Shown here one piece after another: positions 63,756-64,000 of a stretch of 64,000 nucleotides of DNA (position 1 is its first letter; each line of letters opens with the position of its first letter). Made by a program: the position numbers and the translations under genes. Below the pieces are notes generated by a model. It did not search any database. It was not told the DNA's origin and saw nothing but the letters and a program-made list of their open reading frames with translations. Origin of the DNA: Bacteroidota bacterium (GTDB lineage Bacteria; Bacteroidota; Bacteroidia; Chitinophagales; Chitinophagaceae); assembly GCA_023422835.1 (NCBI GenBank), contig JAFAGI010000019.1, forward strand, positions 37,978 through 101,977, given 5' to 3'.

Positions 63756-64000
63756 ATGAAAATAAATTTAATTTCTGCAGCCTTCGCATTGCTTTTTTGC
63801 TTTGCTATTACTTCATGTGAAAAATCCGACAACAATCCGGAAACAGTTCTTGAAAACAATCTGCTGAGGAGTGCCGAAAAATATGCGGAACTGGTAGAGA
63901 AAAGAAATGATGGAGATTTCAATATTGAAGACATTAAGAGAAATGGTAACATGCTAACCATTAAAGTTAAAGGTGGTTGCAATCAAGACGATTTCCATGT
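63756..64000 (+). CDS. Hypothetical lipoprotein, 3' end beyond the window
   Basis: ATG at 63756, then an open frame to the window edge (81 codons). MKINLISAAFALLFCFAITSC is a lipoprotein signal with Cys 21, followed by a charged region (ETVLENNLLRSAEKYAELVEKR, DGDFNIEDIKRNGNMLTIKVKGG). No family recognised. Same orientation as the integrase. Confidence 0.75.
   Translation, partial: MKINLISAAFALLFCFAITSCEKSDNNPETVLENNLLRSAEKYAELVEKRNDGDFNIEDIKRNGNMLTIKVKGGCNQDDFH

Overview
The window looks like a chromosomal segment of a Bacteroidota member, most likely Chitinophagaceae-like. The evidence is gene content (GH92 mannosidase, CbpA/CbpM, a putative porin of the Bacteroidota type, bifunctional-type HisB, a long IleRS, SMUG2, DUF4397 lipoprotein), many SPI/SPII signal peptides behind TAnnTTTG -7 boxes, and a tmRNA tag close to the Bacteroidota form. 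The genus cannot be fixed from the sequence alone.

Layout. 0.2-23 kb is ordinary core: GH92 glycosidase, RarA, a wrecked Crp-family gene, HisB, a lipoprotein, an M1 peptidase, a peptide-binding lipoprotein, a DUF4126 protein, a large UvrD-nuclease, the rpsF-rpsR-rplI cluster, CbpA/CbpM, a DsbD pair, a membrane protein and Kup. 23-36 kb continues with a wrecked XRE regulator, a histone-like DksA/TraR protein plus IleRS, YceI, DoxX, an NlpC/P60 peptidase, a sigma factor with a small membrane partner, NDH-2, a porin and MurB. 36-38 kb is a gene graveyard: three degenerate CRISPR repeats, a frameshifted unknown gene, two small overlapping membrane ORFs, a broken lipoprotein tail and the first third of cas6. 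38-56 kb is core again: DUF47 plus a Pit phosphate permease, DUF389, GalE, SMUG2, a stress group (acidic protein, KatE, YciE-like ferritin-like protein), tmRNA, DUF4397, a PDZ aspartyl protease, Lon, a second NlpC/P60 lipoprotein and an APH-like kinase.

From tRNA-Pro(UGG) at 56.14 kb to the end the DNA is an integrated element. It carries a tyrosine integrase with a nonsense codon near its start, a small HTH protein, and, on the other strand, a CTnDOT-type excision operon: RteC regulator, two HTH proteins, a DUF3945 protein and a topB remnant. A CGNR-type regulator and a lipoprotein running off the window follow. No transfer genes are in view.

The strongest observation is HisB. The phosphatase and dehydratase halves lie in different frames joined at a run of ten A, and the dehydratase half has no start codon of its own. 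This points to transcript slippage or -1 frameshifting, or else a homopolymer error. The CRISPR/cas6 relic and the decayed CTnDOT-like excision module come next. I did not find a convincing intact, undescribed multi-gene system.
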